From positions 1-60,402 of the forward strand of contig NZ_JAKZBV010000003.1 of assembly GCF_022539255.1 (NCBI RefSeq): 60,402 bases of DNA. Direction: 5' to 3'. The position numbers were made by a program, and so were the translations under genes. Below the pieces are notes generated by a model. It was not told where the DNA came from. It did no database searches and saw only the letters and a program-made list of their open reading frames with translations. How positions within the stretch are numbered: the first letter of the stretch is position 1; each line of letters starts with the position of its first letter. This document shows, piece by piece, positions 25,386-35,039 of this stretch. This DNA comes from Sinomonas terrae (GTDB lineage: Bacteria > Actinomycetota > Actinomycetes > Actinomycetales > Micrococcaceae).

Positions 25386-26441
25386 TCAGGGCATGTAGGT
25401 CACGCCGTGGGGGACGACGCTGGTGCCGGAGATCGCCAGCGGGGCGAGGGTTCCGTCGTTCAGGTTCAGGCGGGCGAGGTAGTTCGCCGGGGTGGGGACG
25501 GGCGGGGTGTTCGCGTTGCCCGGGGTGACCGCGGTGTACGCGGCGCCTCGGACGAGGGGGCCGTCGACGATGTCCACGGTGTCGGCGTGGGAGTCGGTCA
25601 CGACCAGCCTGCCGCCCTCGTGGGTGGCGAAGGTGGTGTCGTCGACCGATTGGGCCAGGTTCAGCACCTGCAGCGGCGCGCCGGGGGCCAGGCTGGGGGC
25701 GAAGACGGCCTGCTGGTCGCCCTGGGCGTCGAGCATGAAGTCCCCGCCGAAGCGTTGGGCGGCGGCTGGGACGACGGTGTTCGAGTCCGGGTCGGTCAGG
25801 GCGAGCTGGGCGGTGCCGGAGTGGCCGGCGTTGGCGACGGCGGCGGTGCTGTCGGTGTTGATCGCGGTGTTCTCGACGTGGGCGACGCCGTTGTCCTTGA
25901 GGGTGATGCGGTACAGGGCGGGGCCGCCGGAGGGGTTCGAGGCGCTGGTGTAGATGGCGCCGTGGAAGACGCTGACGGCGTCGGTCCCGCCGCCGTGGGG
26001 GAGGGCCTCGTCGTAGGTGTAGTGCTGGATGGCTCCGTCGAGGTTCACGGTGTACAGGCTGCTGTTGCTGTCTTCGTTCACGGTCAGGAGGACACGGCTG
26101 TTGGCTGCGTCGGCGCCGAGGCCGTCGATCTTGCCGGTGATGTTCCAGGTCTGCTCGATCTGCCCGCTGGGCTTCATCTCCACCAGGGTGCTCTGCTGCG
26201 GGGTCCCGGCGGCGGGGCCGTCGGAGGGCACACCGTTCTGGAAGCCCACGAAGATGTGCGGGCCGATGAACGTCACGTCGTCGGGGGAGGACCAGCCGTG
26301 TGCCTTGCCGTCCAGGATCACGCGGGAGTGCAGGGCGGGTCCGGCCGCCTCGGCGGGAGCGGCAGCCGCCAGGGTGCCGATTCCTCCCGCCGCGGCTAGG
26401 GCCACGGCGCCGACGACGCTTGCGAGTTGGGTCTTCTTCAC
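25386..26441 (-). CDS. Secreted beta-propeller-like protein of unknown function
   Basis: A 351-residue exported protein. The N-terminus is a Sec signal peptide (KKTQLASVVGAVALAAAGG, with an AEA-type cleavage site near residue 33). The rest has repeated strand-turn patterns with GxL and DG turns (VILDGKAHGWSSPDDVTFIG, VEMKPSGQIEQTW, YTVNLDGAIQHYTYD). This suggests a propeller fold of the kind found in extracellular quinoprotein or lectin-like proteins. GTG 26441 has AAGGAGA upstream. It stands alone between the resolvase region and a DUF1345 gene. Confidence 0.75.
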   Translation of the reverse strand: MKKTQLASVVGAVALAAAGGIGTLAAAAPAEAAGPALHSRVILDGKAHGWSSPDDVTFIGPHIFVGFQNGVPSDGPAAGTPQQSTLVEMKPSGQIEQTWNITGKIDGLGADAANSRVLLTVNEDSNSSLYTVNLDGAIQHYTYDEALPHGGGTDAVSVFHGAIYTSASNPSGGPALYRITLKDNGVAHVENTAINTDSTAAVANAGHSGTAQLALTDPDSNTVVPAAAQRFGGDFMLDAQGDQQAVFAPSLAPGAPLQVLNLAQSVDDTTFATHEGGRLVVTDSHADTVDIVDGPLVRGAAYTAVTPGNANTPPVPTPANYLARLNLNDGTLAPLAISGTSVVPHGVTYMP

Positions 26442-26961
26442 CGGGGGATCTCCTTGAAGGGGGCTGCCGCAGCCGTGGCGGGGGCGGACGGGTCCGAACA
26501 CAGACGGGTGCGAACATATACGCCCCGGGTTGCCGGAAGGTGAACGGCACGACGGCGGCGGACGCGGCCTCCCCGGACCTGTTCGTTGACCAGTCCCCGG
26601 TCTTGGGCCGGGCAGCGCCAGGGCAGCGGGGGCCGCGTGCTCGGGCAGCGGCGCTGCGCTGCCTGTCGGGGGCGCCCTGCCCGGGCTGGAGGTGCCGGAC
26701 GAGGACGAGAGCAATGCCCAGCGGCATGACCCGGACGGCCCCCGCCGCCCCAGCCGAGGGCGCCGACGTCCCGGCCCTGCGATCGACGCGCGTGACGTTC
26801 GGCAACGTCCGGACGGCTGCCGCGGCGGTTGTGAGGCGGTGTGGAGCGGCCGACATGCCCGAGGGCATGGATTGCCGGTGACGGCAGGGGAAGCCAGCTG
26901 AAGCGGATCCCAAGGGTTGTCGACGACCGGGCCGCCGGCCCGCGCGGGCCGGTCCGGGCTC
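26442..26961. other. 520-bp intergenic stretch
   Basis: GC-rich DNA between two leftward genes; the promoter of the secreted-protein gene must lie in its left part. Open frames on both strands look random. No RNA or repeat seen. Confidence 0.35.
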
Positions 26962-27636
26962 CTAGTGGGTGAGGCCGGAGACGAGGTTGATGGTGGTGGC
27001 CAGGACGATCGCTCCGAGGAGGTAGGACAGGAGGGCCTGGCGCAGGGCGGTGCCGCGGATCGCGTCGGTCTTCAGGTCGGTGTCGGAGACCTGGAAGGTC
27101 ATCCCGACGGTGAAGGAGAGGTAGGCGAAGTCCATGTACCGCGGCGGCTTGTCCTCGTTGAAGTCGACCCCTGCCCGGTCCCGGTAGTAGATCGAGGCGT
27201 ACCGGAGGGCGAAGAGGGTGTGGACCAGGAACCAGGACAGGGCGATGCTGCCCAGCGCCAGGGCCACGATCGCCTCCTTGGCGTGCCCCTGGGCGTTGGA
27301 GGCATCCAGCAGGATCAGGGCGACCCCGGCGAAGCTGGCCACGGTCGCGGCCAGGACGAGGGCGTCGGAGAAGGCCCGGCCCGGGTCCTCGCGGCGGGCG
27401 TGCGCCGCAGTCGCTGCGGGACCGAGCCGGCCGATGACGGCCCAGACCCAGACCAGGTAGGTGGCCGAGGCGGCCGCCCAGCCAAGCGCCGGGGCGTAGG
27501 CCCAGTTCTCCGTCAGGCCCACCAGCAGCGCCGTGCCCAGGCCCACGGCGAGCATCACGGCCAGCCGGAGCCGGGAATGGTGGGCGACCGAGTCGAAGTC
27601 GCGGTGCTGTTCCTCTGAGACCGCAGAAGCGTCCAT
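26962..27636 (-). CDS. DUF1345-family integral membrane protein
   Basis: A 224-residue membrane protein with five or six hydrophobic helices. The pattern matches DUF1345: an N-terminal LRLAVMLAVGLGTALLVG helix, then YLVWVWAVIG, a long middle helix followed by HTLFALRYASIYYRD, and the C-terminal YMDFAYLSFTVGMTFQVSDTD segment. The function of the family is unknown. The start at ATG 27636 is favoured because upstream residues look noncoding. It is divergent from the NRAMP-like gene at 27837. Confidence 0.82.
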   Translation of the reverse strand: MDASAVSEEQHRDFDSVAHHSRLRLAVMLAVGLGTALLVGLTENWAYAPALGWAAASATYLVWVWAVIGRLGPAATAAHARREDPGRAFSDALVLAATVASFAGVALILLDASNAQGHAKEAIVALALGSIALSWFLVHTLFALRYASIYYRDRAGVDFNEDKPPRYMDFAYLSFTVGMTFQVSDTDLKTDAIRGTALRQALLSYLLGAIVLATTINLVSGLTH

Positions 27637-27836
27637 GCGCCGATCATGGCACACCCAGCCCTGGGTGCTCACCCGCCGCGGCCGCCTCGCCGCCCTGCCA
27701 GCGCCCCCTCCGGCTGACCTCGACCCGGAGACTCAGGCTCCGGGGCCCGGACGGAGCGGGGCAATGGTGCTTGCTCTGCCCCGGTCCGGGGGAATGTGCA
27801 TCTCGGGAAGGCTGGATTCGGCGGAGGAGGTCGCGG

Positions 27837-29195
27837 GTGGCAGGCGGGGAAGGCGGCAGTCGGGAGGATCTGGTCCACGAGGCCGGCCGGGAGACGGTGC
27901 AGGAGGGGCGGTTCCGGCAGTACGTGAGGCTGCTGGGCCCTGGCCTGGTGACCGGGGCGGCTGACGACGACCCCTCGGGTGTGGCAACCTACGCCCAGGC
28001 GGGGGCGAGCTTCGGCAACGGGATGCTCTGGACGGCTCCGGTGACGCTGCCGATGATGATCGCCGTCCAGGAGATCTCCGACAGGACGGCCCTTGCCACG
28101 GGGGAGAGCCTGGGGACCCTGGTCCGGCGGAAGTTCTCCCGGAGGCCGCGCATCGTCATCGGGATCCTGGTCGTGGCCTTGCTGGTGGCCAACACCCTGA
28201 ACATCGCCGCGGACCTGATGGCGATGGGGCAGGGCATGGAACTCCTTGGCGCCGGACCCGACCACCTCTGGGCCGCCGTCGCCGGTGTCGCCATCGCCCT
28301 GACCTTGATGACGGGGTCCTTCGCCGTCATCGCCAAGGTGTTCAAGTGGCTGTGCCTTGCCCTCCTTGCCTACGTTGGCGTCCTGTTCGTCGCCAAGGTC
28401 GACTGGGGCGATGTCCTCGCAGGCCTGGCTGGCTTCCAGTTCCGCTGGAGCTGGGACTATCTCGGCCTGCTCGTCGGCGTGCTCGGCACGACCATCTCGC
28501 CCTACCTGTTCTTCTGGCAGTCCGCCCACCGGGTCGAGGAGATGCGGGCCGAGGACCTCGGTGGCCAGCACCCCGTCGCACTCCCCGACCGGGACGACAG
28601 GCTGGCGCGGCAGAAGCTGCACTCGGCCCGCGCCGACGTCTTCACCGGCATGTTCTTCTCGGTCCTGGTCATGTTCGCGATCATCGCGGCCAGCGCCGCC
28701 ACTCTCGGGCAGAACGGCACCCAGATCAGCAGCGCCGCCGACGCGGCCAAGGCACTCGAGCCGATCGCAGGGCCGGCGGCGAAGGCGCTGTTCTCGATCG
28801 GGTTCATCGGCACCGGGTTCCTGGCCATCCCCGTCCTGGCCGGCTCGGCCTCGGTTGGCCTCGCCGGCCTGCTGGGCACCCGGTGGGGCTTCGACCGCAG
28901 CCCCCGCAACGCCAGGGTCTTCTACAGCCTCCTCGGCGTCGGGATCGTCGGCGGGATCATCCTCGCCCTCTTCCTGAGCGACCCCATCGGGCTGCTGGTC
29001 TTGGTCGCGGTCGTCAACGGGATCGCAGCCGCCCCGTTCCTGATCGTGACCATGCTCGTCTCCGGCGACCGGAAGATCATGGGCGACTACGCCAACGGCA
29101 AAGTGGCAGCCACCATCGGCTGGGCCACCGCAGGGATCATGGCGGTCGCCGGCGCGGTCGGGGTATGGACGACGCTCACCGGCCAGGGATCGTGA
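27837..29195 (+). CDS. NRAMP-related metal transporter (DPSG type)
   Basis: A 452-residue transporter with about eleven hydrophobic helices. The helix-1 metal motif, DPGN in manganese/iron NRAMPs, reads GAADDDPSGVATYAQAG here. The helix-6 motif reads GTTISPYLFFW instead of a Met-Pro-His block. Such changes are seen in NRAMP-related proteins that do not act as classical Mn/Fe carriers, some of which move magnesium. GTG 27837 is preceded by GGAGGAGG. It is separated from, and convergent with, the NRAMP/MgtE operon to its right. Confidence 0.85.
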   Translation: MAGGEGGSREDLVHEAGRETVQEGRFRQYVRLLGPGLVTGAADDDPSGVATYAQAGASFGNGMLWTAPVTLPMMIAVQEISDRTALATGESLGTLVRRKFSRRPRIVIGILVVALLVANTLNIAADLMAMGQGMELLGAGPDHLWAAVAGVAIALTLMTGSFAVIAKVFKWLCLALLAYVGVLFVAKVDWGDVLAGLAGFQFRWSWDYLGLLVGVLGTTISPYLFFWQSAHRVEEMRAEDLGGQHPVALPDRDDRLARQKLHSARADVFTGMFFSVLVMFAIIAASAATLGQNGTQISSAADAAKALEPIAGPAAKALFSIGFIGTGFLAIPVLAGSASVGLAGLLGTRWGFDRSPRNARVFYSLLGVGIVGGIILALFLSDPIGLLVLVAVVNGIAAAPFLIVTMLVSGDRKIMGDYANGKVAATIGWATAGIMAVAGAVGVWTTLTGQGS

Positions 29196-29240
29196 CCGGC
29201 AGCGGAGTTCAAGCTATCTCGCAGTGCCTGACGTGCGTCC

Positions 29241-29603
29241 TCATGAGCGCGGGTGCGGGGAGATCAGGGCGGCGGCGGCGACGGCGAGGGGCATGATTGG
29301 CTGGTGCCAGAGGACGGTCAGGGCGCAGCCGGCGGCGTAGACCGCGAGGGTCGCCAGCCGCAGGACTGCTTTTCCCGGGCGGCGAGTACGGCTGGAGGGC
29401 TGCCGTGACCGGGGAGGCAGGAAAGTGCAGGCCGCCGCAGGGACGGGTTCCTCCTGTGCGATGAGCTCCACGAGCGCGGCCGGGACCCCCGTGAAGCGTG
29501 ACACTTCCCAGTCGGGAAGGCCGCGTGCGAGCAGGCGGGGCACGAGCAGGACGCGCAGGCTTGGCCGTTCGCGCGGTCTGCGGCTCAGCCCCCTCTCATC
29601 CAT
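29241..29603 (-). CDS. Small hypothetical membrane-anchored protein
   Basis: About 120 residues from ATG 29603 (GTG 29612 is an alternative). The N-terminal part is basic and contains LPDWEVSRFTGVPAALVELIAQ, a helix-turn-helix-like stretch. The C-terminus has a hydrophobic helix (LATLAVYAAGCALTVLW) and a second one near the end. It is the last gene of the leftward metal-transport operon, 43 bp after the MgtE-N/CBS gene. No family recognised. Confidence 0.55.
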   Translation of the reverse strand: MDERGLSRRPRERPSLRVLLVPRLLARGLPDWEVSRFTGVPAALVELIAQEEPVPAAACTFLPPRSRQPSSRTRRPGKAVLRLATLAVYAAGCALTVLWHQPIMPLAVAAAALISPHPRS

Positions 29604-29646
29604 ACGGCCCACTGTCCTCCGAGGCGGCCTGCCCCGCCAGAGGCCT

Positions 29647-30912
29647 TCAGCTCTCGGAGCCGGTCTCCCGGTGGTTCGACTCGCGGCGCGACCAGTCCTG
29701 CGGGATGGCGGCCTCGAGGGCGTCGTCGACGGTGATCAGCCCTAGGATGTGCCGGTCCTCGGAGATGACGGGCATGGTGAGGAGGTTGAAGTCGGCCATC
29801 CGTGTCGTGACGTCTATGACGTCGTCTCCCGGGGAGGCGACCACGACGTCCAGGTCGGCGACCTCGGCGAGGGTGAGGCCGGGGTCGGCCTGGACTGCCT
29901 TGACCAGGGTGAGTGCGCCCTCGAGCGCGCCGTCTGGAGCGAGGGTGTAGATCGTGGTGAGGGCCTGCGGCTGGACGAGCCGGGCGCCGCGGACGGCGGT
30001 GAAGGCATCGGCGACCGTGGCGGTGGAAGGCAGGGCCAGGAAGTCGGTGCCCATCAGGCCCCCGGCGGTGAGGTCGTGGTAGCCGAGCAGCCTGTGGACG
30101 CGGGAGCGCTGGGGCTCGGGCAGGAGGTCGAGCACGGGGACCCGCCGTTCCTGGGGCAGGTCCATGAGTGCGTCGGCGGCGTCGTCGGCCTGCATGCGGG
30201 CCAGGACTTCGGCGACTTCGGCGTCGGAGCGGTCCTTGAACAGTTCGGACTGGGAGTCCTCGTCGAGTTCTTCGAAGACGTCGGCCTCGAGCTCGGGGTC
30301 CTCGTGGACTTGGGCGAGGAGCTCGTCCTGCTCGTGCTCGTTGGCCTCCTCGATGATGTCGGCGATCTGGGCTGGCTTGAGCTCGGGGATGCGGCCTGTG
30401 GCCAGACGCACCTGGGCGGACTCGGCGTGGCCGATGAGGGGCTCGAAGTCCTTCCAGTCCCGGGGCGGGTGGGCCGCGTGGCGCGGGCCGAGGCTGAGCC
30501 AGCGGCGGCGGTGGACGTCGAGGCCGGTGGCTGCCCAGCCGTCCAGGACTGGGGTGAGCTGGATGTCGTAGGCCTTGACGAACGCTGCGCGGGAGACGTC
30601 GATGAGGCGGTGTCCCAGGACGTCCTCGGACAGGAGCACTTCGCCTTCGCGGCGGCGGAACTCGCGCAGGTCAACGGTGCTCACGGCGAGCTGGATCCGG
30701 TCTGGCGCGAGGGCGGCCAGGTCGGCGGCGGAGACGAACACGCGTGTGCCGCCGACGGCGACGACGAGCCCGGTGACGAGGGGGTAGTCGTCGTGGCGGA
30801 GGCGGACGATCAGGTCGGCCAGGCTGCCCATGCGGTGCCCGTCGGAGTCGGTCACGGGCTGGCGCAGCAGGGCGGAGAGGGAGACGGCGGCGGTGGGTGC
30901 TGCGGTGGTCAT
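29647..30912 (-). CDS. Soluble MgtE-N/CBS-domain protein with PRC-barrel
   Basis: A 421-residue cytosolic protein. Residues about 8-80 look like a PRC-barrel, 180-290 like the MgtE_N superhelix (ELKPAQIADIIEEANEHEQD, EVAEVLARMQADDAADALMD), and 290-405 like a CBS pair. MgtE magnesium channels carry the latter two domains ahead of five helices; the membrane part is missing here by nature, as the protein ends cleanly. It follows the NRAMP-like gene by 77 bp and probably senses magnesium or nucleotides to gate that transporter. The M-box upstream supports a magnesium role. Confidence 0.85.
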   Translation of the reverse strand: MTTAAPTAAVSLSALLRQPVTDSDGHRMGSLADLIVRLRHDDYPLVTGLVVAVGGTRVFVSAADLAALAPDRIQLAVSTVDLREFRRREGEVLLSEDVLGHRLIDVSRAAFVKAYDIQLTPVLDGWAATGLDVHRRRWLSLGPRHAAHPPRDWKDFEPLIGHAESAQVRLATGRIPELKPAQIADIIEEANEHEQDELLAQVHEDPELEADVFEELDEDSQSELFKDRSDAEVAEVLARMQADDAADALMDLPQERRVPVLDLLPEPQRSRVHRLLGYHDLTAGGLMGTDFLALPSTATVADAFTAVRGARLVQPQALTTIYTLAPDGALEGALTLVKAVQADPGLTLAEVADLDVVVASPGDDVIDVTTRMADFNLLTMPVISEDRHILGLITVDDALEAAIPQDWSRRESNHRETGSES

Positions 30913-30989
30913 CGGGTGCCTTTCGGTGCACTTCGGTGGCTTCTCGAGGCGACTGTACGTCACCCCGCGCGCGCTGGTGAGGAGGTGGG

Positions 30990-32678
30990 TCAGGCGCTGC
31001 CGAGGGCGAGCTGGACGACGCGGACGACGACGAGGATCATCGCCACGATCAGGTACACCCAGAGCACTCCGAGGCCGAGGCGGCGGGTGAGTGAGAGCTG
31101 CGGGCGTTCGAGCAGGGCGAGCGGGGGCATGCGCCAAGTGAGCCGCTGGGAGCGGTCGACGGCGGGCTCGGCCGCGATCTGGCCCGTTGCCCGGGCTCGG
31201 AGCCTGAGGGTTCCGAGTATCGCGGCCGCGAGGACGGCCAAGACCACGCCTCCGATGAGGATCCCGATGATCGCTCCGCCATCAATGCCGGGGAACAGCG
31301 TTGCGGCGGTGAGGACGACGGAGAGGATCACGAGGATCGCGATGACGATCGACGTGAAGATGTTCATCGCCTTCCCGTTGACCCACGGGCCCATGACGGC
31401 CCTGTCGTTGCACAGCAGCAGGAGGAACAAGGTCGCAGAGGGCAGCAGCACGCCGGCGAGGACCTGGACACCCACCGTGAGGAGCCCGAGCGGGCTGCCG
31501 GGAATGACGACGACGATCGCGGAGATGAGGATGATGCCGGCGAAGGCGGCGTAGAAGCCCTTGGCCTCGCTGACCTTGCGGTGCAGGGAGTGCTTGAGCC
31601 CGAGGACGTCGCCGAGCGCGTACGAGGTCGAGAGGCCCACGGCCGCGGCTCCGATGATCGAGGCGTCGATCAGGGCCAGGGCGAACAGGATCCCCGCAAG
31701 GTGGCCGACGTACTTCCCCAGGCCTTCGGCAACGCCTCCGGCGTCGGTGAACTGGCCGAACTCGGGGCGGCCGGCGAAGGTGAAGGCGGTGCAGGAAATG
31801 ATGGCCCCAGCCGCTATCACCACGATGACGATCCCGATCCAGAGATCGGCCTTCTCGTACTTGATGTAGCGCGGGGTGATGCGCTTGTCGATGACGTAGG
31901 ACTGCTGGAAGAACAGCTGCCACGGGGCGATGGTCGTGCCGACGATCGCGATGATCAGGAGGGTCACATCCGAGATGCTCGACCCCGAGGGCACACCGGG
32001 GATGAGGAAGCCCTGGGCGATCTGGCCATAGTCCGGGGAGGACATGAAGAAGATGGGCACGAGCAGCAGCGAGCCGAACACGAGGACCATGCACACGCGC
32101 TCGAAGCGCTGGAACGAGCCGGTGCTCGTAGCGCCGACGACCACGAGGGCGGCGACGATCACCCCGGGGATCTTGGGGACGCCAAGGTACGAGAGGCCGA
32201 TGCTGATGCCGATGAACTCCGTGACGATCGTTAGGGCGTTGAGGATGAACAGATCGATCACGCTGAACGCGCCCCAGAACTTTCCGAAGCGCTCCACGAT
32301 GAGCCGGGCGTGCCCCACGCCGGTCACAGCTCCGAGCCTGAGCACCATCTCCTGGTTCACGTACAGCACGGGAACCAGGAGAAGGAGCGTCCACAGCAGG
32401 CTCGTGCCGTAGTCCTGGCCGGCCTGGGTGTAGGTGCCGAAGGCGCCCGCGTCGTTGTCGCCGACCATAACGATCAGGCCCGGCCCGATGATGGCCAGGA
32501 GGGTCTTCAGGCGCGCCTTCCAGCTCGACTGGACCGAGGCGTCGTCCAAGCGGATCGTGCCGAAGGCGCCTTGGATGTCCCCCACGTGGGCGGAGTCGAG
32601 CACAGCCGAGCTGGCCACAGCTGTCTGTGAGGGTCCCGGCGGCGAGGGGCGGCGGTGGGTGGGGTTCGTCTTGGGCAT
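30990..32678 (-). CDS. NRAMP-related magnesium/divalent metal transporter
   Basis: A 562-residue membrane protein with about eleven to twelve helices. Helix 1 carries GDNDAGAFGTYTQAGQDYG rather than the DPGN of Mn/Fe NRAMPs, and helix 6 reads TTIAPWQLFF rather than a Met-Pro-His block. These are the features of NRAMP-related magnesium transporters. An M-box magnesium riboswitch lies in its 5-prime leader, which strongly supports Mg2+ as substrate or regulator. ATG 32678 is used; an in-frame start at 32729 would add 17 residues. The MgtE-N/CBS gene follows in the same operon. Confidence 0.87.
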   Translation of the reverse strand: MPKTNPTHRRPSPPGPSQTAVASSAVLDSAHVGDIQGAFGTIRLDDASVQSSWKARLKTLLAIIGPGLIVMVGDNDAGAFGTYTQAGQDYGTSLLWTLLLLVPVLYVNQEMVLRLGAVTGVGHARLIVERFGKFWGAFSVIDLFILNALTIVTEFIGISIGLSYLGVPKIPGVIVAALVVVGATSTGSFQRFERVCMVLVFGSLLLVPIFFMSSPDYGQIAQGFLIPGVPSGSSISDVTLLIIAIVGTTIAPWQLFFQQSYVIDKRITPRYIKYEKADLWIGIVIVVIAAGAIISCTAFTFAGRPEFGQFTDAGGVAEGLGKYVGHLAGILFALALIDASIIGAAAVGLSTSYALGDVLGLKHSLHRKVSEAKGFYAAFAGIILISAIVVVIPGSPLGLLTVGVQVLAGVLLPSATLFLLLLCNDRAVMGPWVNGKAMNIFTSIVIAILVILSVVLTAATLFPGIDGGAIIGILIGGVVLAVLAAAILGTLRLRARATGQIAAEPAVDRSQRLTWRMPPLALLERPQLSLTRRLGLGVLWVYLIVAMILVVVRVVQLALGSA

Positions 32679-32889
32679 GGGATGACCTGCTTCCTCCCGG
32701 CGGCAGCCGGGGACCGGTGAAGCGGGCACGCCGAACGCGCCAGGCCAAGGCCATGGTCGGCATGCAGAAAGGACAGGGGGAAGTGCGCTGGCCGGACTGC
32801 GGGTCAGCGGGTGCGCGAGGAGGTACTACTATCGCCGCTCGACAAGGCGAACCACCTCCTGCACGTCGCTTCCCACATGCCTGGGCTGG

Positions 32890-32910
32890 CCCCGGGCAGG
32901 GCGCCCGGGG
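32890..32910 (-). terminator. Hairpin in the M-box leader (expression platform)
   Basis: On the minus strand CCCCGGGC and GCCCGGGG (32903-32910 and 32890-32897) pair around a 5-base loop. It lies just downstream of the M-box aptamer and about 210 bp before the transporter start. It is a likely transcription-terminator or folding switch. Confidence 0.6.
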
Positions 32911-32914
32911 TGCC

Positions 32915-33080
32915 CTTCCTCGTAAGACCTTTGGCACTTCGCGTCGTGACCCTCGAAGGAGGGAGCCAATCGGGGTTGCCCCTTGGATCCGGGGCAGCCT
33001 GTCCTGACCGGAGGCGTCTCTCGACGTTTGGGGTCGCTGGCTTGTTTCCGCGAAGGAGCCTCAGCTAACGAACGGCACCT
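32915..33080 (-). ncRNA. M-box magnesium riboswitch (ykoK leader)
   Basis: The minus strand contains GTTAGCTGAGGCTCCT (about 33070-33053) and, 25 bases further, AAACGTCGAGAGACGCC (33029-33013). These are the two most conserved blocks of the M-box RNA, in the right order and spacing. The aptamer folds on Mg2+ and switches off expression of magnesium transporters. It sits upstream of the NRAMP-related transporter and is followed by a GC-rich hairpin. The exact 3-prime limit is estimated. Known biology plus visible motif; a covariance-model search would settle it. Confidence 0.85.
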
Positions 33081-33241
33081 TGCGTCCACATGATACCCGC
33101 ACAAGCGTGGACCGTCCTCCCCACCGAGGCGCCGCTGTGGCTCAGCGTCGCGATCGAGACCGCCGCGGCAGGTCCCTGTCACCTGACGGGCGTGACCAAG
33201 ACGAGGACGACGATGACGATACCCCAGGCCTCGCAGAGCTC

Positions 33242-33745
33242 ATGGGCACTATCGAGACTGCGATCAGCGAGCTCACGCGCACGAGTCAAGACATGGCGCC
33301 AGCCATCGAGGCACTCGGTAGGGCGACCACGAGCCCCACACCGGGTGAAGGCCAGACTGTTCAACAAATGCAGGCTTGGAGCTTACGCGCAGCGCGAGCG
33401 TTCAAGGAACCTGCGGAGCGGGTCAGTGAGATCGGTGAACGCATGTTCAACACGACAAAGGAGCTTGATGTGGACATGCAGCGACTGCGACGTATTGCAG
33501 TCGAGTTGTCTTCCGTCAGCCCAGACTTTGCCGCCAGTTACAACACGATGATCAACCAGCTGGCAGGAATCGATGTCGTGAGCGCACAACTCGACGAACT
33601 CCTCGTCAAGATGAAGCCCGCAGAATACCTTTCCGTTGCCCTCCGGAAGTCGCTGCGGCCAGCGCGCAGAGGCCTCACTCGCATAACAGACAGTCTGCAC
33701 TTGATTGAGACTTGGCAGCCGATTGAGGTTGCCATAAGCGAGTAG
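33242..33745 (+). CDS. Hypothetical helical protein
   Basis: About 167 residues from ATG 33242; the frame is open further upstream to 33080 but that part overlaps the riboswitch and its promoter. The protein is helical and has lower GC and different codon use from the metal genes, with coiled-coil-like stretches (GTIETAISELTRTSQDMAPA; KELDVDMQRLRRIAVELSS). No family recognised. The weak start signal leaves open that it is a 5-prime-truncated gene brought in with the following patch of odd DNA. Confidence 0.5.
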   Translation: MGTIETAISELTRTSQDMAPAIEALGRATTSPTPGEGQTVQQMQAWSLRAARAFKEPAERVSEIGERMFNTTKELDVDMQRLRRIAVELSSVSPDFAASYNTMINQLAGIDVVSAQLDELLVKMKPAEYLSVALRKSLRPARRGLTRITDSLHLIETWQPIEVAISE

Positions 33746-34193
33746 ACCCGGAAGCCCGGGGAGCGCTGTATGTGCTCGTCCTGTTCGCGATCTACAGGAG
33801 ACCGGCACCTCAGCTCAATGCCACACCTCCAATTCGACTCATAACCTGAACGTCTCGCAAGCTATTGCGATCGAAGACGTCGCGACCCGTCCCATCAAGG
33901 GCAGAACTCCGCTTCTTCTGGGATGAGCGGCGTGAGACACATTGATGGGACCAGTGCTCGCCAGGGCGCTTCAGGTGCCCCCGAAGGGATCGGCTCACCG
34001 CAGTAGGCCGCCATTTAGCGATCACAGATCACCGCCAAACAGCGATCAAGTCCACAACTTTCCGGGCAAGCGTCGAGAGGGTCGAAGGTGATGGCCAGCG
34101 GTCCCATCAAAGGAACCTTTGACAGGACACCTTCTTATGCTGCCTCCCCCATGACAAAGCCGGTGTGCGGCAGCTGCACCGGCGGCATTCAAC
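33746..34193. other. 450-bp intergenic stretch with a hairpin near its right end
   Basis: Mostly featureless, with lower GC than the neighbours. GCCGGTG (34159-34165) and CACCGGC (34177-34183) form a hairpin just after the leftward gene that ends at 34194, and the minus strand continues CTTTG. That is a plausible terminator for that gene. No other gene or RNA seen. Confidence 0.4.
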
Positions 34194-35039
34194 TTAGGAG
34201 GCTTCCTTCGGGGAGAGCATCAACTCGACGAAGTGGTTGCTGCCTGGGCTCCATCGCTGCCGTCCGTCGGCGTAGACCACGGCATGGCCCAACACAGGGG
34301 CTGGCTGGAGATTCGCCCCCTCACTGCCACCTCGGCTCTGCATCTGAGCCGGAATGAATGTGACCGCTACGCTGCCGGTCAGTCTTCCACCGAGCAGCTC
34401 GAACATCTGCCTTGGCAGCGTCCACATCACGCCCTGCATCAATCCGTGTTCCTTGGAAGCGAAAGTCACCTTGCCTGCCGACCATTCAAACCCTTTGACG
34501 TCCGGGGGGACGCTGCCGATCTGAAGCTTCGCCAATGCAGCCAAAGCCGGCGCGGCAAGCGCTGCGGCTGGGCCGACTACGGGGACGACACCAAGACCAG
34601 ATGCGATCGTCGCCGCACCGTTGACGACGGGCTGCAGCTTGCTCCATTCTGCGGCGGCTTTTTCGGTCCAGGCCGCTTGATTTGCGACAGGGCTGAGGTA
34701 TTTCACGCTTGATGTGATCTCGTTGATGCGCCAGCCCTTCTCAACGGGGAAATACAGGTAGACGCGGGCCGCGGTGTCTTCAAGGTGCTTCCAGATAGGC
34801 TCATCGCTTGGACGTTCGGGCCAAAGGTGGTGGTGCTCCGGCGCGGATCCTGTGTGCCCGAGAGTCCACCAGTACTCATATGTCCGCCCACCTTTGTCGA
34901 CTTCATTGGGCGGGGGGAGGACTTCGGCTGCCGCAAGGCTGACGAGAGGTTCAGTCTCACCGTAGATCTCGAAATAGAAGGGGTCCTCTTCCTTATCCCA
35001 GTTGGTCAAGTCGACTGGGTGCCGGTTCATCTCGATCAT
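34194..35039 (-). CDS. Hypothetical protein with a hydrophobic central segment
   Basis: A 281-residue protein. ATG 35039 follows AGGGGG. The N-terminal 110 residues are aromatic and polar (EEDPFYFEIYGETEP; YEYWWTLGHTGSAPEHHHLW). A Gly/Ala/Val-rich segment near residues 145-185 (ASGLGVVPVVGPAAALAAP) could be a membrane-inserting hairpin. The C-terminal part (VTFASKEHGLMQGVMWTLP) is strand-rich. I do not recognise the family. A membrane-active effector is possible, given the neighbouring nuclease-like gene, but that is speculation. Confidence 0.6.
   Translation of the reverse strand: MIEMNRHPVDLTNWDKEEDPFYFEIYGETEPLVSLAAAEVLPPPNEVDKGGRTYEYWWTLGHTGSAPEHHHLWPERPSDEPIWKHLEDTAARVYLYFPVEKGWRINEITSSVKYLSPVANQAAWTEKAAAEWSKLQPVVNGAATIASGLGVVPVVGPAAALAAPALAALAKLQIGSVPPDVKGFEWSAGKVTFASKEHGLMQGVMWTLPRQMFELLGGRLTGSVAVTFIPAQMQSRGGSEGANLQPAPVLGHAVVYADGRQRWSPGSNHFVELMLSPKEAS

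Noticed and set aside
34194..35039. Gasdermin-like pore former
   Set aside because: Length is similar but no strand pattern, protease site or lipidated N-terminal cysteine supports it.
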